A DNA stretch of 64,000 bases, taken from positions 1-64,000 of the forward strand of contig JAQSCW010000010.1 of the NCBI GenBank assembly GCA_029945625.1, read 5' to 3'. Under the pieces are notes generated by a model. It did not search any database. It was not told where the DNA came from and saw nothing but the letters and a program-made list of their open reading frames with translations. Positions within the stretch are counted from its first letter, which is position 1; the number at the start of each line of letters is the position of its first letter. This document shows positions 34,559 to 43,490 of this stretch, in pieces. Both the position numbers and the translations under genes were made by a program. This DNA comes from a bacterium. Its GTDB lineage: Bacteria > Bacteroidota > Bacteroidia > B-17B0 > Aurantibacillaceae.

Positions 34559-35398
34559 TCAATGCGGAAAGCTGATCTCATATAGGTCGGGCCACATTTT
34601 TCCGGTGATGAGAATCCTATCCTTGATGGAATCATAGGCGATCCCATTCAGTTCATTCAGGTCCCGGTGACGTGTTTTCGATTCTTCCTGAAGGGCGCTG
34701 AGATCAAGGCTCCCCACCACTTGCCCGGTATTCGGGTCGATCTTCACAATCCGATTCGTCATCCACACATTAGCATAGATGTATCCCTTTATATATTCCA
34801 ACTCATTTATAGCAGGGAGTTCGTAGCCATTCTCAATCACCGGCAGGGTGCGAACTACTCTAAAATCAGTTGGATCAAGATATGTGAGATTACAGGTGCC
34901 ATCGCTAAAAATGAGGTGTTTACCTTCAGTAGTCATGCCCCATCCTTCTTTATTTTGATAGCCAAATTGCCCTAATCTGTTAAACGTTTTTAAATCGTAA
35001 ATAAACCCTGTTTGATTTTGGTAGGTGAGTTGATACACTTTATTATTGAGAATAAGGAGTCCTTCACCAAAATAAATCTTTTTGTCGAGCTCCGTTTTCT
35101 TTTCAAATTTTCCGGTTTTTAAATCAGCAATGCCAATGGCAGAGCGCGTTTGAGGCAAGTAATTTGGAGCGCCGGTACTTTCGTATAAGGTGTTGTTGTG
35201 AAACAATAAGCCTTCGGTAAATGAGGTGGTATCGTGTGGATGTCTTGCCACCACCGTATAATGGATCAGGGGTGTGGTTGAAGGAGGCGTTACTTTAGCG
35301 AGCGGCGGTGCCGGATCATTTCGTTCGGTACCACAAGAAAACAGAACCAATAAAATGAGCGTCTTATAAAAATATATCAGTTGCTTTCTATCGATCAT
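34559..35398 (-). CDS. Glutaminyl-peptide cyclotransferase (plant/bacterial QC type), lipoprotein
   Basis: 279-residue beta-propeller-type enzyme that cyclises N-terminal glutamine to pyroglutamate. The lipoprotein signal ends LLVLFSCG, so the enzyme is membrane-anchored outside the cytoplasm. Family motifs visible are HDTTSFTEGLLF near residue 55, YFGEGLLILNNKVYQLTYQ near 110, GWGMTTEGKHLIFSDGT near 155, and ELNGIAYD near 258. Many T9SS cargo proteins of Bacteroidota carry N-terminal pyroglutamate after signal cleavage, so this enzyme may act on the cargo encoded nearby. The stop of cysS is five bases downstream of its start region, suggesting a shared transcript. Confidence 0.92.
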   Translation of the reverse strand: MIDRKQLIYFYKTLILLVLFSCGTERNDPAPPLAKVTPPSTTPLIHYTVVARHPHDTTSFTEGLLFHNNTLYESTGAPNYLPQTRSAIGIADLKTGKFEKKTELDKKIYFGEGLLILNNKVYQLTYQNQTGFIYDLKTFNRLGQFGYQNKEGWGMTTEGKHLIFSDGTCNLTYLDPTDFRVVRTLPVIENGYELPAINELEYIKGYIYANVWMTNRIVKIDPNTGQVVGSLDLSALQEESKTRHRDLNELNGIAYDSIKDRILITGKMWPDLYEISFPH

Positions 35399-35403
35399 TG
35401 CGA

Positions 35404-36867
35404 TTAAATCTTCCAGGAGCTCCCCTCCTTCGTGTCTTTTACCTGTATCCCCGCATGATTTAGTTTATCTCTGATCTCGTCGCTCAGCTTAAAATCTTTG
35501 CCTGTTTTTGCTTTAGACCTGATATCCAACACCAATTCCATTACAGTGGCAAGGGCTGAGTCAAGTTTCTCACTTTCCTGTTCTACCATCAATCCCAATA
35601 TGTCAACTACAAAATCATGAAATAATTTCTGTAATAAAGTAATGTCTTCTTTGGTAAGTTTTGTCTTTTTATCATTTGCCGAATTAATAATGCGTGAAGC
35701 GTCAAACAATTGAGCAATCAACACCGAGGTATTAAAGTCATCGTTCATCGCCTCGTAACACCGGTCTTGAATACCCTTAACATCCTCGTCGGAACTTGAG
35801 TCGGGTTGTAGGGTTTGCAGTGTTTTAAAGCTATCCATCAAACGCTCAAATCCTTTTTCGCTGGCTTGCAATGCTTCATTGCTAAAGTCCAATGTACTAC
35901 GGTAATGTGTTTGAAGCATAAAAAAACGCACGGCCATTGGTTTGTAACCCTTCTCCAGCAATGGATGGTTGCCACTAAACAATTCACCGGGCAAAAAACC
36001 ATTTCCTGCGCTTTTGCTCATGCGCACACCATTCACTGTAAGCATATTGGTATGCATCCAGTAATTTACAGGTGTTTTATGATAACAGGCTTGCGACTGC
36101 GCAATTTCGTTGGTATGGTGCGTGGCCTGAAGGTCCATTCCACCGCCGTGTATGTCAAATGTTTCACCCAGATATTTTCTGCTCATGGCCGAACATTCGA
36201 TGTGCCACCCGGGAAAGCCCCATCCCCAGGGCGAAGGCCAGCGCATGATCGTCTCCGGTTTTGCTTTGATCCAAAGTGCAAAATCGAGCCTTCCTTTTTT
36301 TTCTTCTTGCCCGCTTAATTCACGGGTGCCTTCCAGCAACTCTTCTAATTTGCGATTGGTTAACTGTCCGTAATTAAATTCCTTACTGTATTTTTCTACA
36401 TCAAAGTATACAGTGCCTTCTTTTTCGTATGCCAAGCCATTTTCAAGAATCTCTTTGATCATTTCAATCTGCTCGCAAATATGCCCGGTGGCAGTAGGCT
36501 CTATGCTTGGAGGAAGAGTATTGAATTCGCGCATCACATCACGAAACCCAACCGTATACTTCTGCACAATCTCCATTGGCTCAAGTTGTTCCAGTCTGGC
36601 TTTTTTAGCAAATTTATCGTCCCCTTCATCACGGTCTCCTTCAAGGTGACCGGCATCTGTAATGTTGCGTACATAACGCACTTTATATCCCACATGCGAG
36701 AGATAACGGTAAATAAGATCAAAGGAAATAAACGTGCGGCAATTCCCCAGATGCACATCGCTGTATACTGTTGGTCCGCATACATACAATCCTACGAAGG
36801 GAGCGTTTATGGGCTTAAACTCTTCTTTTTTACGGGATAATGTGTTGTATAAAGAAATTGTATGCAT
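35404..36867 (-). CDS. cysS: Cysteine--tRNA ligase
   Basis: 487-residue class I synthetase. The N-terminal YVCGPTVYSDVHLGN contains the first zinc cysteine and the HIGH-equivalent HLGN. The remaining zinc ligands lie in WHIECSAM and GGGMDLQATHHTNEIAQ. KMSKS is represented by MSKSAG near residue 300, and the C-terminal DALR anticodon-binding helix region is complete. It is a housekeeping gene and is followed five bases later by the glutaminyl cyclase gene on the same strand. Confidence 0.97.
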   Translation of the reverse strand: MHTISLYNTLSRKKEEFKPINAPFVGLYVCGPTVYSDVHLGNCRTFISFDLIYRYLSHVGYKVRYVRNITDAGHLEGDRDEGDDKFAKKARLEQLEPMEIVQKYTVGFRDVMREFNTLPPSIEPTATGHICEQIEMIKEILENGLAYEKEGTVYFDVEKYSKEFNYGQLTNRKLEELLEGTRELSGQEEKKGRLDFALWIKAKPETIMRWPSPWGWGFPGWHIECSAMSRKYLGETFDIHGGGMDLQATHHTNEIAQSQACYHKTPVNYWMHTNMLTVNGVRMSKSAGNGFLPGELFSGNHPLLEKGYKPMAVRFFMLQTHYRSTLDFSNEALQASEKGFERLMDSFKTLQTLQPDSSSDEDVKGIQDRCYEAMNDDFNTSVLIAQLFDASRIINSANDKKTKLTKEDITLLQKLFHDFVVDILGLMVEQESEKLDSALATVMELVLDIRSKAKTGKDFKLSDEIRDKLNHAGIQVKDTKEGSSWKI

Positions 36868-37060
36868 AGAGATGTAAATTACGGCAAAAAAAAGGACTGA
36901 AAAAAATTCTGAGTTAAACCTCGTTCATAAAATTCAAATTCCCAACAGCAGTGCAGATCGGTGAACGAGATTTTATGTGTTTGTAATTTACCCGGCCTTA
37001 CGTCTGACTGACTCCTAATAACTCAAAACTCTCAGTCATTGAAGTTTCCTTTGAATTGAA
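36868..37060. other. Intergenic region with a weak inverted repeat
   Basis: Between cysS and the last ompH gene. CTCGTTCA (36920-36927) and TGAACGAG (36962-36969) form an 8-bp inverted repeat with a 34-base loop. No ORF and no recognised promoter box of good quality. Its role, if any, is unknown. Confidence 0.3.
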
Positions 37061-37064
37061 GCAC

Positions 37065-37089
37065 AAAAAACACCCGCGTAACAGCGGGG
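37065..37089 (-). terminator. Intrinsic terminator of the uppS-bamA-ompH operon
   Basis: On the minus strand CCCGC (37088-37084) pairs with GCGGG (37077-37073), with TGTTAC in the loop, followed by TGTTTTTTG. It lies just after the stop of the third ompH gene and closes the operon. Confidence 0.7.
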
Positions 37090-37100
37090 AGATTTAGAGA

Positions 37101-37688
37101 TTATTTTCCTTTTGGGGCAGGAACCGGTGTTTTTGTAGGGGTCGGCGAAGGACTGGCGGGAGCCCCCGGCACTATCGCTGCAGGCATGCTGTCCAACTTC
37201 TTCTTCACGGTTAAAATAACATCGTCAGATGCTTCACTAAACAAGACAGAGGTTCTCCCCGGACTTGTATCCAATACGTATTTGTAACTTCCTTCTTTCG
37301 CTACCAGGTCGATCCCCTTTTTGGCTTTCTCCATAATAGGTGCGGTTAATTCAGTTTGTTTCTGCCTAAAGTCTATTTCTGCCTTGCGTTGAAAGTCCTG
37401 GATTCTGGTTTGCAACTGCTGTAGGTCTTCTTGTTTGTTTTTTTTCAGCAAGTCATTCATTCCAGCTTCATTTTTTTGATACTCTTTGTATTTGGCTTCA
37501 AACTCAGAGTTCATGGCAACCAATTCTTGTTCGAGACCTTTCAGGTAATTATTAGCAACTTCTGTGGCGACCTTTGTTTCGGGCATCAACGAAATAAGTG
37601 AATCGAGGTTCAGGTGTGCAATCTTTTGTGCCTGAACGAAAGTAAAACAGCAAAAAAGAGCTGCTGTAACTATTGTTTGTTTGATCAT
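37101..37688 (-). CDS. OmpH/Skp family periplasmic chaperone (third copy)
   Basis: 195-residue secreted protein: signal peptide ending FVQAQ, then KIAHLNLDSLISLMPETK, a long charged coiled-coil (about 50-115) and the return segment YKYVLDTSPGRTSVLFSE typical of Skp/OmpH, which hold unfolded outer membrane proteins. The C-terminal 30 residues are Pro/Ala/Ser/Thr-rich (PSPTPTKTPVPAPKGK), an extension the first copy lacks. Strongly similar to the next upstream gene. It is the last gene of uppS-bamA-ompH-ompH-ompH. Confidence 0.92.
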   Translation of the reverse strand: MIKQTIVTAALFCCFTFVQAQKIAHLNLDSLISLMPETKVATEVANNYLKGLEQELVAMNSEFEAKYKEYQKNEAGMNDLLKKNKQEDLQQLQTRIQDFQRKAEIDFRQKQTELTAPIMEKAKKGIDLVAKEGSYKYVLDTSPGRTSVLFSEASDDVILTVKKKLDSMPAAIVPGAPASPSPTPTKTPVPAPKGK

Positions 37689-37781
37689 CTGGTGACTGGA
37701 TTTTTTTATTGGGCCTAAAGATAGTCTTTAAATCCCTTCTAAACTAAGCCTACTTTTAAATTTGAAACAAAACCAAAAAAA

Positions 37782-37808
37782 GACCCTCGTTTAAGAGGGT
37801 CTCAAGTC
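37782..37808 (-). terminator. Intrinsic terminator between the second and third ompH genes
   Basis: GACCCTC (37782-37788) pairs with GAGGGTC (37795-37801). On the minus strand the stem is followed by TTTTTTTGG. It would reduce, but may not abolish, expression of the third copy. Confidence 0.75.
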
Positions 37809-37810
37809 GG

Positions 37811-38428
37811 TTATTTACCGGGTTTTTGCATTGGTGGCTTTGCTCCGCCCGGACTTGGAGGAGATTTTATGCCGCCTGTTCCCTGAGGCGAAGTTCCGGG
37901 AACTTCAGCCAATGGCATGGCGTCTAATTTCTTTTTCACCAGAAGCAGAACATCATCTGAGGACTCGCTGTAAAGAACGGAAGTGCTTTGAACGCTCGTG
38001 TCAAGAATGTATTTATAGCCCCCTTCTTTTGCCACTGCCTCTATTCCCTTCTTAGCTTTTTGGTAAATAGGGGCGGTTAATTCGGCTTGTTTCTTACGAT
38101 ATTCTTGCTCTGCTTGGCGTTGAAAATCCTGGATGCGGGTTTGTAACTGTTGAAGATCTTCCTGCTTATTCTTCTTTAACAGCTCACTCATTCCTGCTTC
38201 TTTTTCCATATAGTCCTTATACTTGCTTTCAAACTCGGTTTGCATCGCAATGCTCTCCTGTTCCAGGCCTTTAAAATAAATTTGAGCTGCCTCAGTGGCA
38301 GTTTTAGTTTCAGGCATTAGTGTAATTAATGAGTCCAAACTCAAATGCGCTATCTTCTGCGCGTTTACAAATCCGAAACAGGTTACCGCAGCAATCAACA
38401 AAGCCGCTTTTTTAGTGTTGATGTTCAT
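37811..38428 (-). CDS. OmpH/Skp family periplasmic chaperone (second copy)
   Basis: 205-residue protein from the ATG at 38428 (MNINTKKAALLI), chosen because the upstream frame runs into the first ompH copy. Signal peptide ending FVNAQ, followed by the KIAHLSLDSLITLMPETK start, the coiled-coil core (LKKNKQEDLQQLQTRIQDFQ is identical to copy three) and a Gly/Pro-rich tail ending KPPMQKPGK. Copies two and three clearly arose by a recent duplication. The gap to the first copy is 25 bases. Confidence 0.92.
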   Translation of the reverse strand: MNINTKKAALLIAAVTCFGFVNAQKIAHLSLDSLITLMPETKTATEAAQIYFKGLEQESIAMQTEFESKYKDYMEKEAGMSELLKKNKQEDLQQLQTRIQDFQRQAEQEYRKKQAELTAPIYQKAKKGIEAVAKEGGYKYILDTSVQSTSVLYSESSDDVLLLVKKKLDAMPLAEVPGTSPQGTGGIKSPPSPGGAKPPMQKPGK

Positions 38429-38453
38429 TTCTCTTTTTGTTAATTTATATATT

Positions 38454-38975
38454 CTATTTTTTATATCCCAAATAAACCAATACATCGTCGCTTCGGTCGT
38501 ACTTGCTATTTGCGTAGAGCAAAGATACCTGACCGCTTTTGTCCATAACGAAGCCCAAACCATTTTTTTCAGCTACTGCCTTAATGGCGTTGTAAACTTT
38601 GTCCTGAAGCGGCTTCACAAGTTCCTGTCGTTTTTTAAATAGCTCTCCATCTACTCCGAAACGCTGTTTTTGGAGTTCCTTCACTTCCTTTTCCCTATTC
38701 ACAATTTCATTTTCGCGTTTCTTCTTCATGTCATCCGTCAAGAGTATGGCGTCCGCCTGATATGCTTTGTACAATTTATCAACCTCTGCATATTTGGTGT
38801 CAATTTCTTTTTGCCATTGCACGCTCGTTTTGTCCAGTTCACTTTGAGCGGCTTTGTATTCCGGAATCTGGCTCATAATGTAATCGGTATCTACATAGCC
38901 GAATTTTGCACCACCCGACTGTGAAAATGAAAAAAAGGAAGCGAAAAAAAATAAGAGTAATGCTCGTTGTTTCAT
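38454..38975 (-). CDS. OmpH/Skp family periplasmic chaperone (first copy)
   Basis: 173-residue protein from the ATG at 38975 (MKQRALLLF). Signal peptide, then KFGYVDTDYIMSQIPEYK, the usual OmpH opening, a long coiled-coil and the closing GLGFVMDKSGQVSLLYANS. No proline-rich tail. It is more distant from copies two and three than they are from each other and most resembles a standard single-copy OmpH. It sits 70 bases downstream of bamA, its probable client pathway. Confidence 0.93.
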   Translation of the reverse strand: MKQRALLLFFFASFFSFSQSGGAKFGYVDTDYIMSQIPEYKAAQSELDKTSVQWQKEIDTKYAEVDKLYKAYQADAILLTDDMKKKRENEIVNREKEVKELQKQRFGVDGELFKKRQELVKPLQDKVYNAIKAVAEKNGLGFVMDKSGQVSLLYANSKYDRSDDVLVYLGYKK

Positions 38976-39045
38976 GTTTTTTGCGTTTCTAAAATTAATC
39001 ATAAAACGTGCCATTCTGTAATTTATGACTTAATTAACATTTTTT

Positions 39046-41643
39046 TTAAAGCTCCCCAAGGGTTCCACCAATGGTAAAGTGAAATTGTCCTTTTCCATTT
39101 CCGTTTCCTGTATTTGGGCCATTGATGTTATCAAAGCCCCAGCCGTAATCAATTCCCAATAATCCAAACATAGGCAAGAAAACACGGAGACCCACACCTG
39201 CGCTGCGTTTAACCTGGAATGGATTGTAGGTTTTAAAACTGGCCCAGGTATTTCCTGCTTCCGCAAACCCCAAAATAAAAATAGTGGCTTGAGGATTAAG
39301 TGTAACCGGATAACGTAATTCCATGGTGTACCTCGAAACAATGGGGTCGCCCACAGGAGAAGAAACCGAATTGTCCTGATAGCCACGCAAACCAATAATC
39401 TCTCTGGCTACAAAATTTTGAAATCCACTGATGCCGCTTCCTCCCATGTAAAACCTCTCAAAAGGAGAATAGCCCACATCTTTATTATAATAGGCCAAAT
39501 ACCCAAATCCAACTTTTGTGCGAAGCACCAAGTTTCTCGCCTCAGCTCCTTCTGCTTTCTTTTTATTGGTGAGTTGCGTGAACCACTCGGCGGTGATCTT
39601 GTATTTTTGATACTCAATGTATTTGTATTTTTCTGTGGGTGGAAGGTACTTGTAATCTTTCCCGTTCATGAGGGAATACGGCGGGGTAAATTGGCCGCTA
39701 AAAACAAAGTTAGATCCTTGTTTAGGATAGATCGGTGCATCTACCGAGTTTCGCGAAAGGTTCAAATGAAGATTGAGGTCATTTGCATATCCGGTACTGA
39801 AAATAAAGGCTCCGTAATTAATCAGTTCATAATACTGATAATTTAAGCTGGTAAACATGCTAAAATAATTGTCGGGCCATTTAAGCCTTCTTCCAAGACC
39901 AAGAGATCCTCCAAGGATACTCATGCTGGAGCGTGCCGGGTTACTTACTTTAACCCCATTTTCATCTACAATGTATTTTGATTGCGCAGTATTGTTGAAA
40001 AGGGTATGAAACGCCGATACTGATAAGGAATTCGGTTTCTTCCCTCCCAACCAAGGTTCTGTGAAAGAGCAATTATACGATTGGTAATACACTCCATTGG
40101 TTTGAGCGCGAATACTCAGGCGCTGCCCGTCACCGGTTGGTAGAGGTCTCCAGGCCTCCTTCTTAAACATGTTTTTGGTAGAAAAATTATTGAACGTGAC
40201 CCCTAACGTAAAAATAATTCCCAAGCCCCTTTGTGTTCCGGGCGTGCTGTTGTAAACTGATCTTCCGCCCCAACCACCGCTTAATTCGATCTGATCACTC
40301 GGCTTCTCTTCTACAATGTACTCAATATCAACAGTACCATCAGCCGCATTAGGTGTAGGAATTACATTCATTTTCTCGGGGTCGAAATACCCCAACTGAG
40401 CTAATTCGCGATTAGTACGGATGATATCGGATCTCCTGAAAAGCTGACCGGGTTTAGTTCGGATCTCTCGGTAAATTACATGGTCGTTTGTTTTGTCATT
40501 TCCCTTGATGGTTATCTTATTAATGGTAGCCTGCTTTCCCTCATACATCATGATGTCGAAATCTATGGTGTCGTTGTGAATATTACTTTCCTGCTCGTGT
40601 GCCTGAAAAAACAAATACCCATCATCAAGATAAAGACTGGATATATCAAACCCATTTGGGTTCATATATAATTTTTGTTCGAGTTTACTTTGATCATAAA
40701 CTTCTCCTGCCTGGATGCCAAGAATCGTGTCGAGTTGGCCCCCTCTATATTTAGTATTGCCGAACCATTTAAAGTCGCCGAAAAAATATTTGTGCCCTTC
40801 TTCTATATAAATATCAACTGCTACTCTGTTAGGACTCACAAAATGAACTGAGTCTTTTACCACTCGTGCATCGCGATATCCCTTCGAACTATATTTGGTC
40901 GCTATGGCCGGTAAATCCTTTTGCAAATTTTCTTCAAGGTATTTGCCCGAATTAAAGGGGTTATACCAGCGTACTTGTTTGCTGTCTTCCAAACTGCGTC
41001 GCAATTTCCAGGAATCAATCACGGTATTGCCAATGAAATTAACGTCCGCAATCTTTACCTTTCTTCCTTTTGTAACTTTAATAACGAGAGAAATGTGAGG
41101 GCTTTTGGCGACCGTGTCTCTTACCTGAGTTATGTCCACCTTATTAAAATAGTACCCCTTGTCAATGTAAAAATCGCGCACTGTGTTTTTGATGGTTCCA
41201 ATCATGTAATCGGTTACCACGCGTTCTTTCAGCAAATGAATCTTTGTTCGAAGGTCATCCGCATCACTCTTTTTCACATCACCTTTAAATTTAAAATTGC
41301 TAAGGCGAGGGCGCTCTATCACTTTAATGGTTAAGTAAATATCAGAGCCCACCACTTTGTCCTGCAACACCTGAATGTCTTCAAACATGGCCTGCTTCCA
41401 AAGCTTCTTTATTACATCACTGATTTTGTCTCCGGGCACAGAAATCTCCTCTCCTTTCGTGAGGCCCGAAAGAAGACTGATCACGCCTTTGTCAGTATTA
41501 TTAGCTCCTTCTATTTTTATAGCCGCGATGCGGTACTTTTTTTTGTTTTTTAAAGCATCCACAAAGAGGCTATCACTATTCTGCGAGAAAAAAGGTGAGC
41601 ACAAGACTAGAAGAATAAAGATGGAATGCAGCCTCTTAGTCAT
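39046..41643 (-). CDS. bamA: Outer membrane protein assembly factor BamA
   Basis: 865-residue Omp85 protein that inserts beta-barrels into the outer membrane. A signal peptide is followed by POTRA repeats across about 35-430 (IAAIKIEGANNTDKGVI, VKIADVNFIGNTVI, YFFGDFKWFGNTKY, INKITIKGNDKTND). The C-terminal 16-strand barrel follows, with ELSGGWGG at its start and a terminal FHFTIGGTLGEL strand. Length and arrangement are normal for the phylum. It is encoded between uppS and three Skp-like chaperones, the common Bacteroidota gene order. Confidence 0.97.
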   Translation of the reverse strand: MTKRLHSIFILLVLCSPFFSQNSDSLFVDALKNKKKYRIAAIKIEGANNTDKGVISLLSGLTKGEEISVPGDKISDVIKKLWKQAMFEDIQVLQDKVVGSDIYLTIKVIERPRLSNFKFKGDVKKSDADDLRTKIHLLKERVVTDYMIGTIKNTVRDFYIDKGYYFNKVDITQVRDTVAKSPHISLVIKVTKGRKVKIADVNFIGNTVIDSWKLRRSLEDSKQVRWYNPFNSGKYLEENLQKDLPAIATKYSSKGYRDARVVKDSVHFVSPNRVAVDIYIEEGHKYFFGDFKWFGNTKYRGGQLDTILGIQAGEVYDQSKLEQKLYMNPNGFDISSLYLDDGYLFFQAHEQESNIHNDTIDFDIMMYEGKQATINKITIKGNDKTNDHVIYREIRTKPGQLFRRSDIIRTNRELAQLGYFDPEKMNVIPTPNAADGTVDIEYIVEEKPSDQIELSGGWGGRSVYNSTPGTQRGLGIIFTLGVTFNNFSTKNMFKKEAWRPLPTGDGQRLSIRAQTNGVYYQSYNCSFTEPWLGGKKPNSLSVSAFHTLFNNTAQSKYIVDENGVKVSNPARSSMSILGGSLGLGRRLKWPDNYFSMFTSLNYQYYELINYGAFIFSTGYANDLNLHLNLSRNSVDAPIYPKQGSNFVFSGQFTPPYSLMNGKDYKYLPPTEKYKYIEYQKYKITAEWFTQLTNKKKAEGAEARNLVLRTKVGFGYLAYYNKDVGYSPFERFYMGGSGISGFQNFVAREIIGLRGYQDNSVSSPVGDPIVSRYTMELRYPVTLNPQATIFILGFAEAGNTWASFKTYNPFQVKRSAGVGLRVFLPMFGLLGIDYGWGFDNINGPNTGNGNGKGQFHFTIGGTLGEL

Positions 41644-41645
41644 AA

Positions 41646-42392
41646 TTAGTTGCTTCTTAATTGCTCGCTGGTTTTTCCAAACCTGCGTTCGCGATTCTGA
41701 TAGGAGATGATGGCTTTAAAAAACTCGTCCTTCCTAAAATCGGGCCAAAGCACATCGGTGAAATAGAACTCCGCATAAGCCAACTGCCATAGCAGAAAAT
41801 TGCTGATCCGATGCTCTCCACTGGTACGGATCATCAATTCAGGATCCGGAAATTTCTTAGTGTTCAGGTTTTCTTGTATCAATCGGGAGTTGATGGCGCT
41901 TGATTTAATTTTACCTTCTTCAACGTCCCTACCAATCTTTTTCACGGCTTCGGTAATCTCCCATTTGCTCGAATAACTCAAGGCAAGTATAAGTGTAACT
42001 TTACTATTACCGGCTGTTAGGTCAATGGACTCCTGCAACTCCTTCTGACATGTTGGCGGCAAACTATGAATGTCGCCGATCACTGCCAGTTTCACCCCCT
42101 TTTTGTGGAGATTTGGTGTTTCCAGACTGATGGTGGACACGAGTAACTCCATCAGAGCGTCCACTTCATCTTTTGGTCTGTTCCAATTCTCAGTGCTAAA
42201 TGCATACAGGGTCAAATACTTCACTCCAATCTCCCCACAAGCCTCCACTATTTCTCTCACTGAGTTTACCCCCTCATGATGCCCAAAAATACGGTCCTCC
42301 CCATGTTGTTTCGCCCAACGGCCATTACCATCCATGATAATAGCCACATGAGCAGGGATGTTATTTACATTGATAGATTCTTTTAAATCCAT
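41646..42392 (-). CDS. uppS: Isoprenyl transferase (undecaprenyl diphosphate synthase)
   Basis: 248-residue cis-prenyltransferase that builds the C55 lipid carrier for peptidoglycan and O-antigen. The signature IIMDGNGRWAKQ has the catalytic aspartate D21. Other family elements are the GVNSVREIVE helix, LTLYAFSTENWNRPK near residue 70, and a C-terminal LMIRTSGEHRISNFLLWQ followed by DVLWPDF. First gene of the operon, with its stop two bases before bamA. The upstream region has no clear promoter box. Confidence 0.97.
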   Translation of the reverse strand: MDLKESINVNNIPAHVAIIMDGNGRWAKQHGEDRIFGHHEGVNSVREIVEACGEIGVKYLTLYAFSTENWNRPKDEVDALMELLVSTISLETPNLHKKGVKLAVIGDIHSLPPTCQKELQESIDLTAGNSKVTLILALSYSSKWEITEAVKKIGRDVEEGKIKSSAINSRLIQENLNTKKFPDPELMIRTSGEHRISNFLLWQLAYAEFYFTDVLWPDFRKDEFFKAIISYQNRERRFGKTSEQLRSN

Positions 42393-42761
42393 AGTTTAAA
42401 AACGGGGTGGGCAAAGATAGTAAAATAGTAAAAATCAGCTAATTAATTTGTCCTTTTTTAGTTTTTTAACAGGGCTGTGTTGCTTGAAAATACTGAATTC
42501 TCAAAGGTGTAAATCCACTTTTTTGAGCTCCCTACTCACTCTCCTAAAATTTTTTAATCGGCCCCAAATTGTAAAGACGCGTGAACCTGCCTTAAAGTTA
42601 CAAAAATAGACTGGCTTTTTTATCCCCGCGCGTAAAGAGGCGAAACACTTTAAAATTGCATAATTGGAAGGGTACGTTGATTTACGAATGATTCCCCGCC
42701 ATTCCGGCTCTTTTTGTGGGTATAGTCCTGTCCTCTTTTAAAGCTCATTTCTGCGTTTTTT
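42393..42761. other. Intergenic region, no gene recognised
   Basis: 369 bases between the start of uppS and the stop of the NTF2-like gene (both on the minus strand). No ORF of note, no strong hairpin with a T-run and no clear TAnnTTTG box oriented toward uppS. It must carry the uppS operon promoter, but I cannot place it. Confidence 0.5.
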
Positions 42762-43187
42762 TTAACTCGTATGATCAGTCACAATTCTCCAGTTTCCATT
42801 TTTCTTCTTCCACAGCAACGAAAAATGGCCTCCAGCAGGTTTGTCTTTAATCAATTCCCATTTGCCCACAATAAAAATGCTGTTAGTGCAAAGTTGCGAG
42901 GCCTCCATCACAGTAAATTTTAGTGTCCCCATGGCTTCTCGGTTGGGATAGTTTTTAAGATAATTTCCAAAGGTTGTTTGCCATCCATAATTAACCCCGG
43001 TTCTTCCAATAAATTTAAGACTGTCACTTTTCCAGTAATAGTCCATAAATCCCGGAATATCTCCCCGGTTCCAAAACGTTTCCTGAGATTTCATGTAACT
43101 CAAAACGGTGTCCAAGTCTGAATGCTGTGTTTGTGCAAAGAGTCGAATTGCACCAAACAATGCAAGAAATAATAATGCTTTTCTCAT
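42762..43187 (-). CDS. NTF2-like (SnoaL/DUF4440) secreted protein
   Basis: 141-residue protein with a signal peptide (MRKALLFLALFGAIRLFAQ) and an NTF2-like core: the helix SYMKSQETFWNRGDIPGFMDYYW is typical, followed by strands TLKFTVMEAS, SIFIVGKWELI and GHFSLLWKKKNGNWRIVTDHTS, the last being the usual family ending. Proteins with this ending bind small molecules or act as isomerase-like enzymes, and no specific function can be assigned. It is divergent from the metH riboswitch, whose -33 element overlaps its first codon. Confidence 0.88.
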   Translation of the reverse strand: MRKALLFLALFGAIRLFAQTQHSDLDTVLSYMKSQETFWNRGDIPGFMDYYWKSDSLKFIGRTGVNYGWQTTFGNYLKNYPNREAMGTLKFTVMEASQLCTNSIFIVGKWELIKDKPAGGHFSLLWKKKNGNWRIVTDHTS

Positions 43188-43218
43188 TTTGTGAAATTAA
43201 TAAAATGTAATACCTTTA
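43188..43218 (+). promoter_or_regulatory. metH promoter
   Basis: TTTG at 43188-43191, a 19-base spacer and TACCTTTA at 43211-43218. Spacing is ideal and the -7 box has one mismatch to TAnnTTTG. Transcription would start near 43223, just before the SAM riboswitch. Confidence 0.65.
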
Positions 43219-43237
43219 CGACTCGTTCTTTTAAAAC

Positions 43238-43411
43238 ACTTATTAAGAAAAGCAGAGGGAAACGCCCTGTGAAGCTTTACCAACCCTTATTGAAATGTTA
43301 ACTAATGAATTATAAATGTTAAATGAACTCATTTAAAATTTATCATTCCCAATTTATCATCTCTAAAGAAGGTGGGAATTCGTTCCCGACAGATGTCGGG
43401 AAAAAATAAGT
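43238..43411 (+). ncRNA. SAM-I (S-box) riboswitch upstream of metH
   Basis: Conserved S-box core in order. P1 is ACTTATT (43238-43244) with AATAAGT (43405-43411). It is followed by AAGA, then GCAGAGGGA..GCCCT.TGAAGC (P2 with its kink-turn side, 43252-43274) and CCAACC (43280-43285). After an unusually long AT-rich P3 arm come AAGGTGGGAATTC (43369-43381) and a P4 hairpin TTCCCGAC/GTCGGGAA (43383-43402). It senses S-adenosylmethionine. Placement directly before methionine synthase is the expected logic: SAM present, gene off. Confidence 0.9.
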
Positions 43412-43490
43412 CGGAGACAATTAGTATAAATTTTAAGAATATAAACAATACACTAATCCCTTCCGATATAATACGGAAGGGATTTTTTTT
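43411..43490 (+). terminator. Riboswitch expression platform: terminator and competing antiterminator
   Basis: Terminator: AATCCCTTCCG (43455-43465) pairs perfectly over 11 bp with CGGAAGGGATT (43474-43484), followed by a run of eight T (43483-43490). Antiterminator: TCGGA (43411-43415) with TCCGA (43462-43466) and ATTAG (43420-43424) with CTAAT (43453-43457), which uses the terminator's left arm and touches the P1 3' strand. The T-run ends three bases before the metH ATG. Confidence 0.85.

Noticed and set aside
35815-36318. 167-codon open frame antisense to cysS
   Set aside because: Mirror of a strongly conserved cysS coding region; the composition (Cys/His/Phe-rich) is that of a shadow frame.
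42393-42761. Decayed gene in the gap upstream of uppS
   Set aside because: No frame longer than a few dozen codons and no recognisable peptide; not enough to call a pseudogene.
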